64,000 nucleotides of DNA from [Haemophilus] ducreyi (GCF_900109315.1 NZ_FOJC01000007.1:1-64000); one strand, 5' to 3'. Positions 39,268 through 50,085 are shown, numbered from the stretch's first letter. Notes: generated from the sequence alone by a model not told the origin. Numbers and translations are program-made.

Positions 39268-39993
39268 ATGCAAGGTAAAATCGCATTAGTAACAGGCGCA
39301 ACACGTGGTATTGGTAAAGCTATCGCCGAGGAATTAAGTGCAAAAGGCGCGATCGTTATTGGTACAGCAACATCAGAAAAAGGGGCTGAAACTATCTCAG
39401 CTTATTTAGGTGAAACAGGCAAGGGGTTTGTTTTAGACGTCACAAATCCTGCATCAATTGAAACGGTGTTAGCAGAAATTAAAGCACAATTTGGTGAGGT
39501 AGATATTTTAGTAAATAACGCAGGCATTACCCGCGATGGTTTATTAATGCGGATGAAAGATCAAGATTGGTACGATATTGTTGAAACAAACTTGACTTCT
39601 GTCTTCCGTTTATCAAAAGCGGTATTACGCCCAATGATGAAAAAAGGCGGTCGTATTGTGACGATTGGATCTGTAGTGGGTTCAAGTGGCAATCCTGGTC
39701 AAACAAACTATTGTGCAGCAAAAGCGGGCTTGGTTGGTTTTTCTAAAGCATTGGCAAAAGAAGTGGCTTCGCGTGGTATTACCGTTAATGTAGTGGCCCC
39801 AGGGTTTATTGCGACAGATATGACAGATGAGTTAAATGAAGATCAAAGAAATGCAATTTTAAGCCAAATTCCAGCAGGAAAATTAGGATCCGCAAAAGAT
39901 ATTGCGAAAGTAGTTGCATTTTTAGCCTCAAATGAGGCAAGCTATATCACAGGCGAGACAATCCATGTGAATGGCGGTTTATATATGAACTAA
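39268..39993 (+). CDS. fabG: 3-oxoacyl-[ACP] reductase
   Basis: NADPH-dependent reduction of beta-ketoacyl-ACP. The 241-residue short-chain dehydrogenase has the cofactor motif GATRGIGKAIAEEL (about 9-22), NNAGITRDGLLMRMKD, and catalytic Ser138-type and Tyr-x3-Lys residues in GSVVGSSGNPGQTNYCAAKAG. It ends GGLYMN. Second gene of a fabD-fabG pair ended by a strong terminator before brnQ. Confidence 0.97.
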   Translation: MQGKIALVTGATRGIGKAIAEELSAKGAIVIGTATSEKGAETISAYLGETGKGFVLDVTNPASIETVLAEIKAQFGEVDILVNNAGITRDGLLMRMKDQDWYDIVETNLTSVFRLSKAVLRPMMKKGGRIVTIGSVVGSSGNPGQTNYCAAKAGLVGFSKALAKEVASRGITVNVVAPGFIATDMTDELNEDQRNAILSQIPAGKLGSAKDIAKVVAFLASNEASYITGETIHVNGGLYMN

Positions 39994-40012
39994 TTGTTTG
40001 TATAGGTTGTTT

Positions 40013-40053
40013 AGCCGAGCTTTGTTCATCGCAAAGCTCGGCTTTGCTTTTTT
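40013..40053 (+). terminator. Rho-independent terminator of fabD-fabG
   Basis: Perfect 12-bp stem AGCCGAGCTTTG/CAAAGCTCGGCT with a 7-base loop, then TTGCTTTTTT. It shows the unit ends without acpP. Confidence 0.9.
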
Positions 40054-40112
40054 CGGGTCATTTTTTTCGATAATGTGCAACAATGCACAAGTTTTAAAGG
40101 AAGTGTTATTTT

Positions 40113-41420
40113 ATGAATAAAAATACATTGGTTGTTGGCTTTATGCTATTTGCAATATTTTTTGGTGCAGGGAACCTTATTTTCCCACCAAAGCTTGGCT
40201 TTGAGAGTGGTGCTGAGTTTGTTTCCTCTGTTTCCGGCTTTGTATTAACCGGTGTTGGTTTACCCTTATTAGGGATTATTGTCAGCGCGTTTTATCCGGG
40301 CGGTTATAAAGCCGTTTTGGATAAAATTCATCCATGGTTTTCAGCGATCTTCTTGATTGCCATTTATTTAGCGATAGGGCCATTTTTCGCAGGTCCTAGA
40401 ACCGCAGCCACCGCTTACGAAATGGCTATAATGCCATTTATTAGTGAAGTCGGGCAGTTATCATTATTGATTTTTACCTTAGTCTATTTCTGTGTAGCAT
40501 TATGGTTAAGTTTGAATCCAACTAAAGTCGTTGATCGCATCGGTGCTATTCTAACACCAGTATTATTATTGGCTATTATTGCATTAGTAGTAAAAGCGGT
40601 CTTTTTATTGAGCAGTGATGAAGTATTTCAATTACAAGCACCTGCGGTGACTGAGAACTCTTATTTCTTTAAAGGTGTTGTCGATGGTTATTTAACTATG
40701 GACGCATTAGCGTCATTGGCGTATTCAGTTATTGTATTGAATGCGATTCAAAGTAAAAGTTTGACTAATAACAGTTCATTACAACGTCAAACTATTTTTG
40801 CAGCATTAGTAGCAGCAGTAGCATTAGCACTTATTTATATTGGATTAGGGTGGATTGGTAATCATATGGCGATTGATCAAGCAACCTTAAGTATGCTTGC
40901 TGAGAAACAATTAGATTTAGGTACTTATATTCTGAATATGATTACGACAGAGGCATTTGGTGAATTAGGTAGTGCGGTATTAGGCATTATTGTGTCTCTT
41001 GCTTGTTTAACTACAGTGGTGGGGCTAGCGGTTTCAGTCAGTGAATATTTCAATGAAATTTTCCCAAAAATTTCATACAAAATGTATGTAGTGTTATTTA
41101 CGGTGATTAGTTTTATTATTGCTAACCAAGGTTTACAGGAAGTAATTAGCAAATCTATTCCTGTGCTATTAATTCTTTATCCAATTGCAATGACCGTCAT
41201 CTTACTTTTATTAATTAATTTATTTATTAAATTACCATTAATGGCGCAACGTATTGCATTGTTATTAGTAACTATTATCGCGGTTTCATCGGTTATTGGT
41301 TTAAGTTTTACTGAGCAGTTACCATTGAGAGTGTATTCAATGGAATGGTTACCCTTTGCGGTGATCGGCACTATTGTTGGGCTGCTAATGAGTAAATTAA
41401 GCGGACAAAAAGTTGCTTAA
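40113..41420 (+). CDS. brnQ: Branched-chain amino acid:cation symporter BrnQ
   Basis: Inner-membrane importer of leucine, isoleucine and valine driven by a cation gradient. The 435 residues form about 12 membrane segments. The start, VVGFMLFAIFFGAGNLIFPP, is diagnostic for the LIVCS family, as is IGPFFAGPRTAATAYEMA. Monocistronic between two terminated units, 31 bp ahead of mutM. Confidence 0.95.
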   Translation: MNKNTLVVGFMLFAIFFGAGNLIFPPKLGFESGAEFVSSVSGFVLTGVGLPLLGIIVSAFYPGGYKAVLDKIHPWFSAIFLIAIYLAIGPFFAGPRTAATAYEMAIMPFISEVGQLSLLIFTLVYFCVALWLSLNPTKVVDRIGAILTPVLLLAIIALVVKAVFLLSSDEVFQLQAPAVTENSYFFKGVVDGYLTMDALASLAYSVIVLNAIQSKSLTNNSSLQRQTIFAALVAAVALALIYIGLGWIGNHMAIDQATLSMLAEKQLDLGTYILNMITTEAFGELGSAVLGIIVSLACLTTVVGLAVSVSEYFNEIFPKISYKMYVVLFTVISFIIANQGLQEVISKSIPVLLILYPIAMTVILLLLINLFIKLPLMAQRIALLLVTIIAVSSVIGLSFTEQLPLRVYSMEWLPFAVIGTIVGLLMSKLSGQKVA

Positions 41421-41451
41421 TATTACCTTTTGCTGATTTTTTGGAGTAAAA

Positions 41452-42276
41452 ATGCCAGAATTACCAGAAGTCGAAACGTGCCTACGCGGTATTGAGCCTT
41501 ATTTAGCAGGGCAAACTATTCAGCAGATTGTAATACGTACACCAAAGTTACGTTGGCCAATTTCTGCTGAATTGTGTGCGATGTCAGGCGCAAAAATTTT
41601 GGCACTGTCTCGCCGTGCAAAATATTTAATTATACACACTGAACGCGGTGATATTTTGGTACATCTTGGTATGTCAGGTTCACTCACCATTCTGAATTCA
41701 TCTCAACCAACAAAAGCAAGCAAACACGACCATGTTGATTTGATTACAGAAGCAGGCATCATTTTACGTTACAATGACCCTCGTAAATTTGGTGCTTGGT
41801 TATGGGCTAAACAAGCGGAAAATTATCCACTGATCACAAAATTAGGCCCTGAGCCTCTTTCGGATACTTTTACAAGCGATTATTTATTCAAAAAAAGTCG
41901 TAACAAAACCGTCGCGGTAAAAAATTTTATTATGAACAATGATATTGTTGTTGGTGTGGGAAATATTTATGCCTCTGAATCGCTTTTTATGGCGGGGGTT
42001 CATCCTGAATTAGCGGCGCAAAATCTAACTGAAAAACAATGTGTACAGTTAAGGAATGTGATTCAAGCCGTATTAACCAAAGCGATTATTCAAGGCGGCA
42101 CCACATTAAAAGATTTTACTCAACCAGACGGTAAACCAGGCTATTTTGCGCAAGTGCTACAAGTATATGGTAGGAAAGGTGAGGAATGTCGAGAATGTGG
42201 TACGCTCATTCAAACCAAAGTGATTGGGCAACGTAACAGTTATTTTTGCCCTGATTGTCAGCCGTTGCCTAAATAA
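41452..42276 (+). CDS. mutM: Formamidopyrimidine-DNA glycosylase
   Basis: Removes 8-oxoguanine and formamidopyrimidines and cleaves the DNA. The 274 residues start [17 protein letters not shown] with the catalytic Pro2 (after Met removal) and Glu3. They have the conserved DPRKFGAW segment and [13 protein letters not shown], and end with a C4 zinc finger ([20 protein letters not shown], then CPDCQ). Length matches the family (269). rpmBG, its E. coli neighbours, are 12 kb away here. Confidence 0.97.
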   Translation: MPELPEVETCLRGIEPYLAGQTIQQIVIRTPKLRWPISAELCAMSGAKILALSRRAKYLIIHTERGDILVHLGMSGSLTILNSSQPTKASKHDHVDLITEAGIILRYNDPRKFGAWLWAKQAENYPLITKLGPEPLSDTFTSDYLFKKSRNKTVAVKNFIMNNDIVVGVGNIYASESLFMAGVHPELAAQNLTEKQCVQLRNVIQAVLTKAIIQGGTTLKDFTQPDGKPGYFAQVLQVYGRKGEECRECGTLIQTKVIGQRNSYFCPDCQPLPK

Positions 42277-42300
42277 CAGAAAAAGCCAAATAGTAAAAAA

Positions 42301-42322
42301 GCGGTCAAATTTGACCGCTTTT
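42301..42322. terminator. Bidirectional terminator between mutM and the DUF4870-like gene
   Basis: Perfect AAGCGGTCAAA/TTTGACCGCTT palindrome flanked by an A-run and a T-run, between convergent genes. Confidence 0.88.
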
Positions 42323-42341
42323 TTTATGATTATATTTAATG

Positions 42342-42701
42342 TTACATAAACCAACCTGTTGGGGTAACAGGCTTATTATCAAAGAATCTAGCCGCGCCAT
42401 AAATTATTCTGAAAATATACCAAATACCTACTGCCCAAATGAGAAAAACACCTATGAAGACAATGGTTAATAGGAAGCCTAATCCGCACAGAATTACTGT
42501 ACCCCAAAAGGTTTTAATTAAGAAACGTAAGTGATCATAGTAAAGCGTACCAATCATTTTATCTCGTTTAATATAAGCCAAGATTACGCCTGCGATAGTG
42601 GGAATGCCACCAAAAATAATGCCTAAACCAAATAAAGCATAAATGAGATACATCATTTTACGTTTTGCATCATCAGAATTCAATAAAAAAGGATCGTTCA
42701 T
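42342..42701 (-). CDS. Conserved small membrane protein (DUF4870/Tic20-like)
   Basis: A 119-residue protein with three membrane segments (about 17-45, 62-75 and 76-100). Between the first two lies a short basic loop, AYIKRDKMIGTLYYDHLRFLI. This loop and layout recall DUF4870-like proteins. Function unknown. It lies 66 bp downstream of tatC on the same strand but there is nothing to tie it to protein export. Confidence 0.7.
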   Translation of the reverse strand: MNDPFLLNSDDAKRKMMYLIYALFGLGIIFGGIPTIAGVILAYIKRDKMIGTLYYDHLRFLIKTFWGTVILCGLGFLLTIVFIGVFLIWAVGIWYIFRIIYGAARFFDNKPVTPTGWFM

Positions 42702-42767
42702 TAAAGCCTCCTAAGCCATTATCAGGTTTATTAATCGTAAAAAGTTAGAAAGTAGACTGCTTGTTAA

Positions 42768-43517
42768 TTATTCAATATTTTCTGTTGGTGATTGCTCATC
42801 ACGAGGCTTATAGAATTTAGAGAAGAATAGGCCAACTTCAAATAATAAACACATTGGAATGGCTAACAACGTTTGAGAAAAAACATCAGGCGGTGTTAAT
42901 AACATACCAATTGCAAATGCAGCGACAATAATATATGGACGTTTGCTTCGTAAATCATCAGCTGAAATTACGCCAGACCAACAAAGCAAAATGATGGCTA
43001 CAGGCACTTCAAAGCAAATACCAAAAGCTAAGAAAATAGTTAAGACAAAATCTAAATAGCTACTGATATCAGTGGCTACTTGTACACCTTCAGGTGCGGT
43101 ACTGGTCAGAAAGCCAAATACTAGTGGAAATACAACATAATAGGCGAAAGCAACCCCAGTATAAAATAACAATGTACTAGACACGAGTAATGGATAAACC
43201 AAGCGTTTTTCGTGCTTATAGAGTGCTGGTGCGACAAATGCCCAAATTTGATACAAAATAAATGGCACGGACAAGAAGATTGCCACTACGCCGGTTAACT
43301 TAAGTGGAGTAAAAAAAGGCGTAGTAACATTGGTTGCAATCATTGTTGCGCCCGCAGGAAAGTTTTCAGTGAGCGGTGTAGCAAGCAATGTATAGATATC
43401 ATTTGCCCAATACACCAACATACAAAAAACAACCAAAACACAAACAATTGCACGCAATAAGCGGTTTCTTAATTCAACTAAGTGGCTAATCAGAGGCTGT
43501 GATTCTTCAATTGACAT
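42768..43517 (-). CDS. tatC: Sec-independent protein translocase TatC
   Basis: Core receptor for twin-arginine signal peptides in the inner membrane. The 249 residues have six membrane segments. Conserved blocks are [20 protein letters not shown] at the N-terminal signal-peptide contact site, [18 protein letters not shown], the [11 protein letters not shown] segment with its key glutamate, and [21 protein letters not shown]. It overlaps tatB by 11 bp as the last of tatABC. Confidence 0.97.
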   Translation of the reverse strand: MSIEESQPLISHLVELRNRLLRAIVCVLVVFCMLVYWANDIYTLLATPLTENFPAGATMIATNVTTPFFTPLKLTGVVAIFLSVPFILYQIWAFVAPALYKHEKRLVYPLLVSSTLLFYTGVAFAYYVVFPLVFGFLTSTAPEGVQVATDISSYLDFVLTIFLAFGICFEVPVAIILLCWSGVISADDLRSKRPYIIVAAFAIGMLLTPPDVFSQTLLAIPMCLLFEVGLFFSKFYKPRDEQSPTENIE

Positions 43518-43995
43518 TCTGTTTATCCTGTTCTAGTTTGGTAGTTGAGGGGGAAACTAAATCATCATCTGGTGGATAATAGGCAGTCAGTTTAGATTCA
43601 TCTAATTCGTTAGCTTCGGTTATTTCAGAGGGCTGTGCGTTGGCAATATTTTGCTGAATATCAGCGACTTGTTCATCGGTCAGTTTACCGATTTGATTCG
43701 CGTTATTCAGATCATTTTGCATTTTTTGAGCAGATTGTTTTAAATCTTCCACTGTTTGGGTTAATTCAGGTGAAAGTGTCGTTAAGTTCATTGCTTCTGC
43801 TTTTTTAATACTTTCTTGTAATTCTTGTAGCTTTAATTCTTGTGATAATTCGTGTTGTACATTTGTTGCTAAACTGCGGATAGTTCTAACCCAACCCATT
43901 ACAGTTCGGATCGCAACAGGTAAACGTTGCGGACCTAGTACGACTAACCCCACAACAAAAATCAGTATTAATTCAGAAAAACCGATATCAAACAC
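43507..43995 (-). CDS. tatB: Sec-independent protein translocase TatB
   Basis: Partner of TatC in substrate recognition. The 162 residues begin [30 protein letters not shown]: one membrane helix, a glycine-proline hinge and an amphipathic helix, followed by a charged low-complexity tail. It follows tatA by 3 bp and overlaps tatC. Confidence 0.95.
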   Translation of the reverse strand: MFDIGFSELILIFVVGLVVLGPQRLPVAIRTVMGWVRTIRSLATNVQHELSQELKLQELQESIKKAEAMNLTTLSPELTQTVEDLKQSAQKMQNDLNNANQIGKLTDEQVADIQQNIANAQPSEITEANELDESKLTAYYPPDDDLVSPSTTKLEQDKQNVN

Positions 43996-43998
43996 GAA

Positions 43999-44223
43999 TT
44001 ATGCCTGCTCTTTTTCTTTTGTTTTCTCGGTGGTAGAAGTTGATTCTTTTGCTTCTACTTTATCAAAATTGGCATCTTGAGATTTATCTTCTGCCATTGC
44101 TTTTTTAAAGCCTTTTACTGATTCACCTAAATCAGTCCCTAAAGTCCGTAATTTTTTAGTGCCGAACAGTAAAACGATAATTGCAACAATAATCAGTAGT
44201 TGCCAAATGCTAATTCCACCCAT
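43999..44223 (-). CDS. tatA: Sec-independent protein translocase TatA
   Basis: Pore-forming Tat subunit. The 74 residues have a single N-terminal helix ([20 protein letters not shown]), the [23 protein letters not shown] amphipathic helix and a Lys/Glu-rich tail. First gene of tatABC, 128 bp downstream of ubiB; ubiE-ubiJ-ubiB-tatABC is the standard order. Confidence 0.96.
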   Translation of the reverse strand: MGGISIWQLLIIVAIIVLLFGTKKLRTLGTDLGESVKGFKKAMAEDKSQDANFDKVEAKESTSTTEKTKEKEQA

Positions 44224-44351
44224 AGGAGTTCCTCTATTGAAATATAAATTGGACGAGTAAAAATGGTTTTCTATTATATGTTACTTTAACTATATTGCCA
44301 AAAAAAGATAGGAAAGTCGCTTATTAACTTGCATCATCTTGATCAAGCGCA

Positions 44352-45980
44352 TTATTTTCGTCTACATAATGCTAAACATAGCATAGTTAAAATAGGTAAA
44401 CTTAACCAAAGTGGTAAACTATTGAACTGCCATAATAAACTAAGAATAATGCTACCCATGATGATCATTTTGACATTATAAGTTTTATTATCCGCTTGTG
44501 ATTGTAATGTTTTATTTAATTCTGCTAAGCGGTAATTAATGTGTTTTTGTTGCTGTAATGCATTAAAAACGGCTTCAGGAAATTGGGCAAAATGTTCGCG
44601 GAATTGGGGCGCTTGTTGTTTTAAATCACGTAAAATGGCTTTGAAACCAACTTGTTGATCTAGCCACTTTTGTAAGAATGGTTTAGCGGTTTGCCATAGA
44701 TCTAATGCAGGATAAACTTGACGGCCGAGTCCTTCAATATAGAGTAATGTTTTTTGTAATAATACTAATTGCGGTTGTACTTCCATATTGAATTGACGGG
44801 CTACATTAAATAAATTTAATAGCACTTGACCAAAAGAAATTTCAGCTAATGGTTTGGCAAAAATCGGTTCGCAGACTGTTCGAAATGCTTCTTCAAAAGC
44901 ATCAACATCAGTATCAGCAGGTGTCCAGCCTGATTCAATATGCATTAATGCAACGCGACGATAATCACGATTAAAAAACGCGACAAAGCTTTCTGCTAAG
45001 TAACGTTTGTCATTTTGATTTAATGTGCCAACAATGCCACAATCGATGCCAATATATTGTGGATCTTCAGGGTGGTTTGGATTAACAAAAATATTGCCGG
45101 CGTGCATATCTGCGTGAAAGAAACTATCACGAAACACTTGGGTGAAAAAGACTTGTACACCACGTTCTGCTAATAATTTCATATTCGTGCCGTTCTCTGT
45201 GAGGGTGGCGATATCAGATACAGGAATGCCGTAGATACGCTCCATTACAATTACATTTTTATGGCAAAAATCGGGATACATTGCCGGCACATAGAGCATT
45301 TCGCTGTTTTCAAAATTATTGCGTAAGCGAATCGAATTTGCCATTTCGCGTGTTAAATCTAATTCGTCTAGTAGCGTTTTTTCATACTCGCGTACCACTT
45401 CAGTTGCTCGTAAACGTTTTGCATCATCAGATAAATAGGGAATCAGTTTGGCTAGTTGGTACATCAGAGCGATATCCGCTTTGATAATGGGTTCAATATC
45501 TGGCCGGATAACTTTTAGTACTACATTTTGGCCTGCAAGCGGTTGATTTTTGTTGAATGTTGCCGTGTGTACTTGGGCGATAGAAGCAGAGGCAAGTGCT
45601 TGTTCATCAAAATCATCAAACCAAGTTTCTAGCGTGTTACCCAATGCTTGTTCGATAATTTTACGTGCTAACTTGCCATCAAAGGGAGCAACAGAATCTT
45701 GTAAGAGTGCAAGTTGATCAGCTAATGCGGGTTCAAATAAATCACGGCGAGTTGCGAGCATTTGACCAAGTTTAATCCATACAGGGCCTAATTCTTGTAA
45801 GGCTAAACGCAGGCGTACACCAAAAGGTTGATCTTTGTGTTCGTTTTGCAACCAAAAAAATGCTTTACGGGTTAAGCGGGCAGAATAAGTGAATGGAATA
45901 TCCGGAATGATTTCATCAATGCCATAACGTAAAAAGGTTGCAATAATTTGATATGAACGGCGAGTATTTTTAAATATCAT
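44352..45980 (-). CDS. ubiB: Ubiquinone biosynthesis regulatory protein kinase UbiB
   Basis: ABC1/ADCK-type atypical kinase-ATPase needed for ubiquinone synthesis. The 542 residues have the KxGQ motif ([16 protein letters not shown]), the A-rich loop with [13 protein letters not shown], catalytic-site [13 protein letters not shown], and two C-terminal membrane segments (about 500-540). E. coli UbiB is 546 residues. It overlaps ubiJ by 4 bp. Confidence 0.96.
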   Translation of the reverse strand: MIFKNTRRSYQIIATFLRYGIDEIIPDIPFTYSARLTRKAFFWLQNEHKDQPFGVRLRLALQELGPVWIKLGQMLATRRDLFEPALADQLALLQDSVAPFDGKLARKIIEQALGNTLETWFDDFDEQALASASIAQVHTATFNKNQPLAGQNVVLKVIRPDIEPIIKADIALMYQLAKLIPYLSDDAKRLRATEVVREYEKTLLDELDLTREMANSIRLRNNFENSEMLYVPAMYPDFCHKNVIVMERIYGIPVSDIATLTENGTNMKLLAERGVQVFFTQVFRDSFFHADMHAGNIFVNPNHPEDPQYIGIDCGIVGTLNQNDKRYLAESFVAFFNRDYRRVALMHIESGWTPADTDVDAFEEAFRTVCEPIFAKPLAEISFGQVLLNLFNVARQFNMEVQPQLVLLQKTLLYIEGLGRQVYPALDLWQTAKPFLQKWLDQQVGFKAILRDLKQQAPQFREHFAQFPEAVFNALQQQKHINYRLAELNKTLQSQADNKTYNVKMIIMGSIILSLLWQFNSLPLWLSLPILTMLCLALCRRK

Positions 45981-46615
45981 TTATTTTTCTCACATTGGGC
46001 TAGCTTTTGTTCTAAACGTTTGGCTTGCTGTTCAAGATCGGCAATTTGATCATAAAAGTGAACCGCTTGTAGGCGGTGGACTAATACAGGGCGTTCCTGC
46101 ATAAGATTATCTATTAAGTGTTGGTTATTTTGCTTGATACGCTTTTTAATATTACGGAATAGTCGCTGTGCAAAATCTGTTGAGCTTTGGGCAAGGACAT
46201 CGCCAACAAAAGGGGAAAGTAATTCAGCAGGATCTTGTTCGAGTTCCGATAATAGCGTGTTGAAATATTGTAATACTTCAAGATCACCTGTCAGCACGAG
46301 TTTTTTATGATTGATTAATTCTGTTAATTTTTGTTTATCCGCCAATTGTGGCAAGGTATCCAACGCAAGCTGAATACAACAATCGGCGTTAGCCGGATAA
46401 TCAGATAAACAATCAATGCGATTATGACTGAAAAAGAAAAATAGGTTTACTTTAGGCCAGCTTAATTCAATTTGTAAAATGCGGTTATGCAATTTACCTA
46501 AAGGTGCTTTGACGTGTGGTGAGCGTTTAATTAAAGCATTTAATAGGGTTTCTAATGCTGCTAGACTAAATTGTGGCAACATAAGCTGTTGTTTAAGTTG
46601 ATCGAGTAACATCAT
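45977..46615 (-). CDS. ubiJ: Ubiquinone biosynthesis accessory factor UbiJ
   Basis: Lipid-binding scaffold of the soluble Ubi complex that holds ubiquinone intermediates. The 212 residues have an SCP2-like N-terminal domain and a C-terminal coiled coil (about 170-210, [20 protein letters not shown]). It lies between ubiE (31 bp upstream) and ubiB (4-bp overlap), the fixed order in gammaproteobacteria. It contains an uptake sequence. Confidence 0.92.
   Translation of the reverse strand: MMLLDQLKQQLMLPQFSLAALETLLNALIKRSPHVKAPLGKLHNRILQIELSWPKVNLFFFFSHNRIDCLSDYPANADCCIQLALDTLPQLADKQKLTELINHKKLVLTGDLEVLQYFNTLLSELEQDPAELLSPFVGDVLAQSSTDFAQRLFRNIKKRIKQNNQHLIDNLMQERPVLVHRLQAVHFYDQIADLEQQAKRLEQKLAQCEKNK
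46062..46070 (-). repeat. DNA uptake sequence, Apl type
   Basis: Exact ACAAGCGGT on the minus strand, within ubiJ. Confidence 0.85.
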
Positions 46616-46646
46616 TGTCCTCTACTCATTTTATCGATAAGCAAGA

Positions 46647-47426
46647 TTAAAATTTATAGCCACGGTGTAAGGCGACAATCCCAGCACTCAAATTGTAATA
46701 ATTAACACTCTCAAACCCCGCATGTTCCATCATTGTTTTTAATTCATCTTGTTTAGGATGCATACGAATCGATTCTGCTAGATAACGATAACTTTCCGCA
46801 TCATTCACGACAATCTCACCGACTTTAGGTAAGATATTGAAAGAATAAAAATTATATAATTGGCTGATGGGATCAAAAATCGGCTTGGAAAATTCTAAGA
46901 CTAATAAACGACCGCCTGGCTTTAAGACGCGATACATTGATTTTAATGCTTTATCTTTGTCTGTTACATTGCGTAAGCCGAAACTGATCACCACACAATC
47001 GAAAGTATTATCAGCAAAAGGTAAATGTTCAGCATTGGCTTGTACATAATTAATATTACCTACCACGCCTAAATTGCGTAATTTATCGCGTCCCACTTCT
47101 AACATTGAGCTATTGATATCCGCTAGAACCACTTGCCCTGTTTCGCCAACAATCCGCGAAAATTTTGCACTAAAATCACCGGTACCACCGGCTAAATCTA
47201 GCACTTGTTGCCCTTTACGTACGCCACTGCAATCAATGGTAAAGCGTTTCCAAATGCGATGAATACCAAAGGAGAGTAAATCGTTCATCAGATCGTATTT
47301 AGCGGCAACGCTATGGAAGACATTGGCGACTAATTGCTGTTTTTCTTCTTTCGCAACCGTTTTAAAACCAAAATGGGTGGTTTCATTTGCCTGATTTTCA
47401 GCAGTAGATTGTGTATCTTTTGTCAT
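46647..47426 (-). CDS. ubiE: Ubiquinone/menaquinone biosynthesis C-methyltransferase UbiE
   Basis: SAM-dependent C-methylation in both ubiquinone and menaquinone synthesis. The start at ATG 47426 gives 259 residues (E. coli 251); an earlier in-frame ATG lacks a ribosome site. Motifs: [47 protein letters not shown] (SAM motif I) and [18 protein letters not shown]. It works downstream of menA, also in the window. First gene of the ubi-tat run. Confidence 0.97.
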   Translation of the reverse strand: MTKDTQSTAENQANETTHFGFKTVAKEEKQQLVANVFHSVAAKYDLMNDLLSFGIHRIWKRFTIDCSGVRKGQQVLDLAGGTGDFSAKFSRIVGETGQVVLADINSSMLEVGRDKLRNLGVVGNINYVQANAEHLPFADNTFDCVVISFGLRNVTDKDKALKSMYRVLKPGGRLLVLEFSKPIFDPISQLYNFYSFNILPKVGEIVVNDAESYRYLAESIRMHPKQDELKTMMEHAGFESVNYYNLSAGIVALHRGYKF

Positions 47427-47523
47427 AAAATTCTCATTACCTAAAATAAGATGTAACCATAGCAAAAAAGCGGTCGTTTTTCCTTAAAATTTTGCAAAAT
47501 AAATCAAGTAAATTATTACTTAC

Positions 47524-47552
47524 TTGACGGCGAGCCATTGGAGTTGTACCAT
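47524..47552 (+). promoter_or_regulatory. Candidate sigma-70 promoter of corA
   Basis: TTGACG (47524-47529), exact 17-base spacer, TACCAT (47547-47552). It predicts a leader of about 155 nt before the corA start. Confidence 0.55.
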
Positions 47553-47558
47553 AGGCTT

Positions 47559-47714
47559 ACTATTTTTTCTTGAGGATACCTATTTTGGACAGTCATAGTC
47601 GATACTTATCAGATTAACCCACCTTGTCCGGCCTCTAAGTTGCCGATATGGTCGGTAACTCTCATCAGTATCTTTTTTTGTTCATTGCCTCATACAACTT
47701 TTTGGGAGTATGAA
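47559..47714 (+). promoter_or_regulatory. Long structured corA leader
   Basis: Predicted 5' untranslated RNA. GGACA/TGTCC can pair around about 38 bases, followed by a GTTGCCGA/TCGGTAAC hairpin (one G-U) at about 47638-47658 and a T-run 20 bases later. Salmonella corA has a regulated leader; similarity here is in arrangement only. Confidence 0.4.
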
Positions 47715-48668
47715 ATGATTCGTGCATTTGCATTAGATAACGCACGTCTTGTGAGCCTTGATGAAAACTCACCAGACCAACTTAACGACGCTGTTTGGAT
47801 TGATTTAGTTGATCCTTCAGAAGATGAACGTAGCGTGTTGAAATTAGGCTTAGACCAAACGCTAGCGGAAGAACTGGAATTAGAAGATTTAGAAGCTTCT
47901 GCGCGCTTTTTTGAAGATGAAGATGGTTTACATCTGCACTCATTTTTTTATTGCTTAGATGACGATGATTATGCCGATATCGCTACGGTTGCCTTTACTA
48001 TTCGCGATGGGCGTTTGTTTACATTACGTGAACGAGATTTACCCGCTTTCCGTTTATATCGCATGCGAGCGCGCCGTGAAAAATTAATCGATAGTAACGC
48101 TTATGAATTACTGCTTGATTTGTTTGAAACAAAAATTGAGCAACTTGCTGGCGTACTTGAAACGGTTTATTCTAGTTTAGAAAAATTCAGCCACGTTATT
48201 TTAGACGGTAAACAGGAAGCGGAAAGTTTAAATCAAGTTTTATCAGATTTAACTGAATTAGAAGATATTAGCTCGAAAGTTCGACTATGCTTAATGGATA
48301 CACAGCGTGCATTAAGTTTCTTATTACGTAAAACACGTTTGCCAAACAACCAGCTGGAACAAGCTAGAGATATTATGCGAGATATTGAATCTCTACAACC
48401 GCATCACGAGTCGTTATTTCACAAAGTGAACTTTTTAATGCAAGCGGCAATGGGCTTTATCAACATTGAACAGAATAGAATTATGAAATTCTTCTCTGTC
48501 GTGTCAGTAATGTTCTTACCGGCGACATTAGTGACCTCAATATATGGTATGAACTTTGAAATTATGCCAGAACTACAATGGGATTACGGTTATCCAACAG
48601 CCTTGTGTATGATGATCACGGCAGCGATAACGCCGTATCTCTACTTTAAACGCAGAGGTTGGTTATAA
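47715..48668 (+). CDS. corA: Magnesium/cobalt transporter CorA
   Basis: Pentameric Mg2+ channel of the inner membrane. I start it at ATG 47715 ([15 protein letters not shown]), preceded by GGGAG, giving 317 residues (E. coli 316). A long soluble N-terminal domain is followed by two C-terminal membrane helices. The first ends in the selectivity motif [11 protein letters not shown] and the second is followed by a basic end (FKRRGWL). Confidence 0.97.
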   Translation: MIRAFALDNARLVSLDENSPDQLNDAVWIDLVDPSEDERSVLKLGLDQTLAEELELEDLEASARFFEDEDGLHLHSFFYCLDDDDYADIATVAFTIRDGRLFTLRERDLPAFRLYRMRARREKLIDSNAYELLLDLFETKIEQLAGVLETVYSSLEKFSHVILDGKQEAESLNQVLSDLTELEDISSKVRLCLMDTQRALSFLLRKTRLPNNQLEQARDIMRDIESLQPHHESLFHKVNFLMQAAMGFINIEQNRIMKFFSVVSVMFLPATLVTSIYGMNFEIMPELQWDYGYPTALCMMITAAITPYLYFKRRGWL

Positions 48669-48675
48669 ATATTAG

Positions 48676-48698
48676 GCGAGCTTAATGCTCGCTTTTTT
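48676..48698 (+). terminator. Rho-independent terminator of corA
   Basis: GCGAGC (48676-48681), 5-base loop, GCTCGC (48687-48692), then six T. Confidence 0.8.
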
Positions 48699-48737
48699 GA
48701 TGCTGTGAGCAAAAAGAGTGTAAAAAATACGTAATAA

Positions 48738-48774
48738 AAAACCGCTTATAACGTTGATTATAAGCGGTTTTTTT
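48738..48774. terminator. Bidirectional terminator between corA and tRNA-Ser
   Basis: AAACCGCTTATAA/TTATAAGCGGTTT foldback flanked by A-run and T-run, directly downstream of the minus-strand tRNA gene. Confidence 0.82.
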
Positions 48775-48780
48775 ATGTGA

Positions 48781-48870
48781 TGGCGGAGGAAGTGAGATTC
48801 GAACTCACGGAGGGCGTAAACCCTCGCCGGTTTTCAAGACCGGTGCCTTCAACCACTCGACCATTCCTCC
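48781..48870 (-). tRNA. tRNA-Ser(UGA)
   Basis: The minus strand folds as a 90-nt class II tRNA with encoded CCA. The acceptor stem starts GGAGGAA and the D-arm has GTCGAGTGGTTGAA. The anticodon loop CTTGAAA (anticodon TGA, plus strand 48834-48836) sits between CCGGT and ACCGG. A long variable arm CGAGGGTTTACGCCCTCCG and the T-loop TTCGAATC follow. UGA reads UCA and related Ser codons. Confidence 0.97.
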
Positions 48871-48975
48871 GTTGAAAACGTCTCACATAATATCGATTTT
48901 GTTTTGTATGGTCAAGCGAAAAATAGTTAAAAGGCGTTAAGTGAGCTTTTTTTCAACATTAATGGCTGGTTTAGT

Positions 48976-50085
48976 TTATTTCCTGATCAACCAAACTCCG
49001 CTTTCTATATGATGGGTATAAGGGAATTGATCAAAAAGCGCCACACGTTCAATTCGGTGTGTTGTCGTTAATTGCCGTAAATTGTCCGCCAGTGTAGCGG
49101 GATTACAGGAAATATATAAAATTCGTGGATAGTTTTGCACCATATTGAGTGTTGCTTGGTCTAAACCTGCACGAGGAGGATCAACAAAGATCGTATTACA
49201 TTGATATGCGCTTAAGTCAATGCCTTGCAAGCGGTTAAATTGACGCACGCCGTTGATTGCTTGAGTAAATTCTTCTGCCGACATTCGAATAATTTGCAGA
49301 TTATCGATGCCATTTTGTGCAATATTATATTGGGCGGAATGAACTGATGATTTGCAAATTTCCGTTGCGAGTACTTTGCGAAAATTGCCCGCTAATGCAA
49401 TAGAGAAGTTGCCATTTCCACAATATAATTCTAATAAATCACTATCTTGGCTATTTTCGGTACATTTTTGTGCCCACTCAAGCATATTAATGTTCATTTT
49501 GGCATTTGGCTGGGTAAAACTATTTTCTACCTGACGATAAATTAATGTTTTACCTGCGACATTTAATTTTTCTTTGACATAATCACAATCTATTGCAATT
49601 TTTTGTTTGCTAGCGCGGCCAATAATGTGCACGGTTAAGCCGGGTTCACTTAAACGTTGTTTGAGTAATTTTGCTTGCACAAGCCATTCATCCGTTAATT
49701 TTTTGTGATAGAGGAGGGAGATGGCTATTTCACCGCTTAAGGTGGTTAAGTAGTCAATTTGAAATAGTTTATGTGTCAGTAGTGGGATGCCTTGAATGTG
49801 AGTCAGCAGTTTTTGCATCATGGTATTGATCAACTGGTTTGCAATGGGCAATTGATCAACACGATAGCGTTGTTTGGTCGTTGGATCGAACATAATATGA
49901 TAGAGATCATTTTCGCCTTGTTCATTTTTTTGGTGCCAAACACGAAATTCTGCCCGCATACGAAAGTGGCTAGTTTCTGATGCAAAAATATCAAAGGGTG
50001 GTGGATTAAAGGGTGCTAGTAACGCGGTCAGATTATCGACTTTTTGGGCGAGTAATTCAGGGTATTGCTCGATAGGAAGGCTCAC
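48976..50085 (-). CDS. trmA: tRNA (uracil-5-)-methyltransferase
   Basis: Makes m5U54 in the T-loop of tRNAs. I start it at GTG 50085 (reading [15 protein letters not shown]), seven bases after GAGGT, giving 369 residues (E. coli 366). It has the SAM motif [29 protein letters not shown] and the catalytic cysteine in [15 protein letters not shown]. It lies next to tRNA-Ser by chance. Confidence 0.95.
   Translation of the reverse strand: MSLPIEQYPELLAQKVDNLTALLAPFNPPPFDIFASETSHFRMRAEFRVWHQKNEQGENDLYHIMFDPTTKQRYRVDQLPIANQLINTMMQKLLTHIQGIPLLTHKLFQIDYLTTLSGEIAISLLYHKKLTDEWLVQAKLLKQRLSEPGLTVHIIGRASKQKIAIDCDYVKEKLNVAGKTLIYRQVENSFTQPNAKMNINMLEWAQKCTENSQDSDLLELYCGNGNFSIALAGNFRKVLATEICKSSVHSAQYNIAQNGIDNLQIIRMSAEEFTQAINGVRQFNRLQGIDLSAYQCNTIFVDPPRAGLDQATLNMVQNYPRILYISCNPATLADNLRQLTTTHRIERVALFDQFPYTHHIESGVWLIRK

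Noticed and set aside
47559-47714. M-box magnesium riboswitch before corA
   Set aside because: The conserved M-box core sequences are absent.
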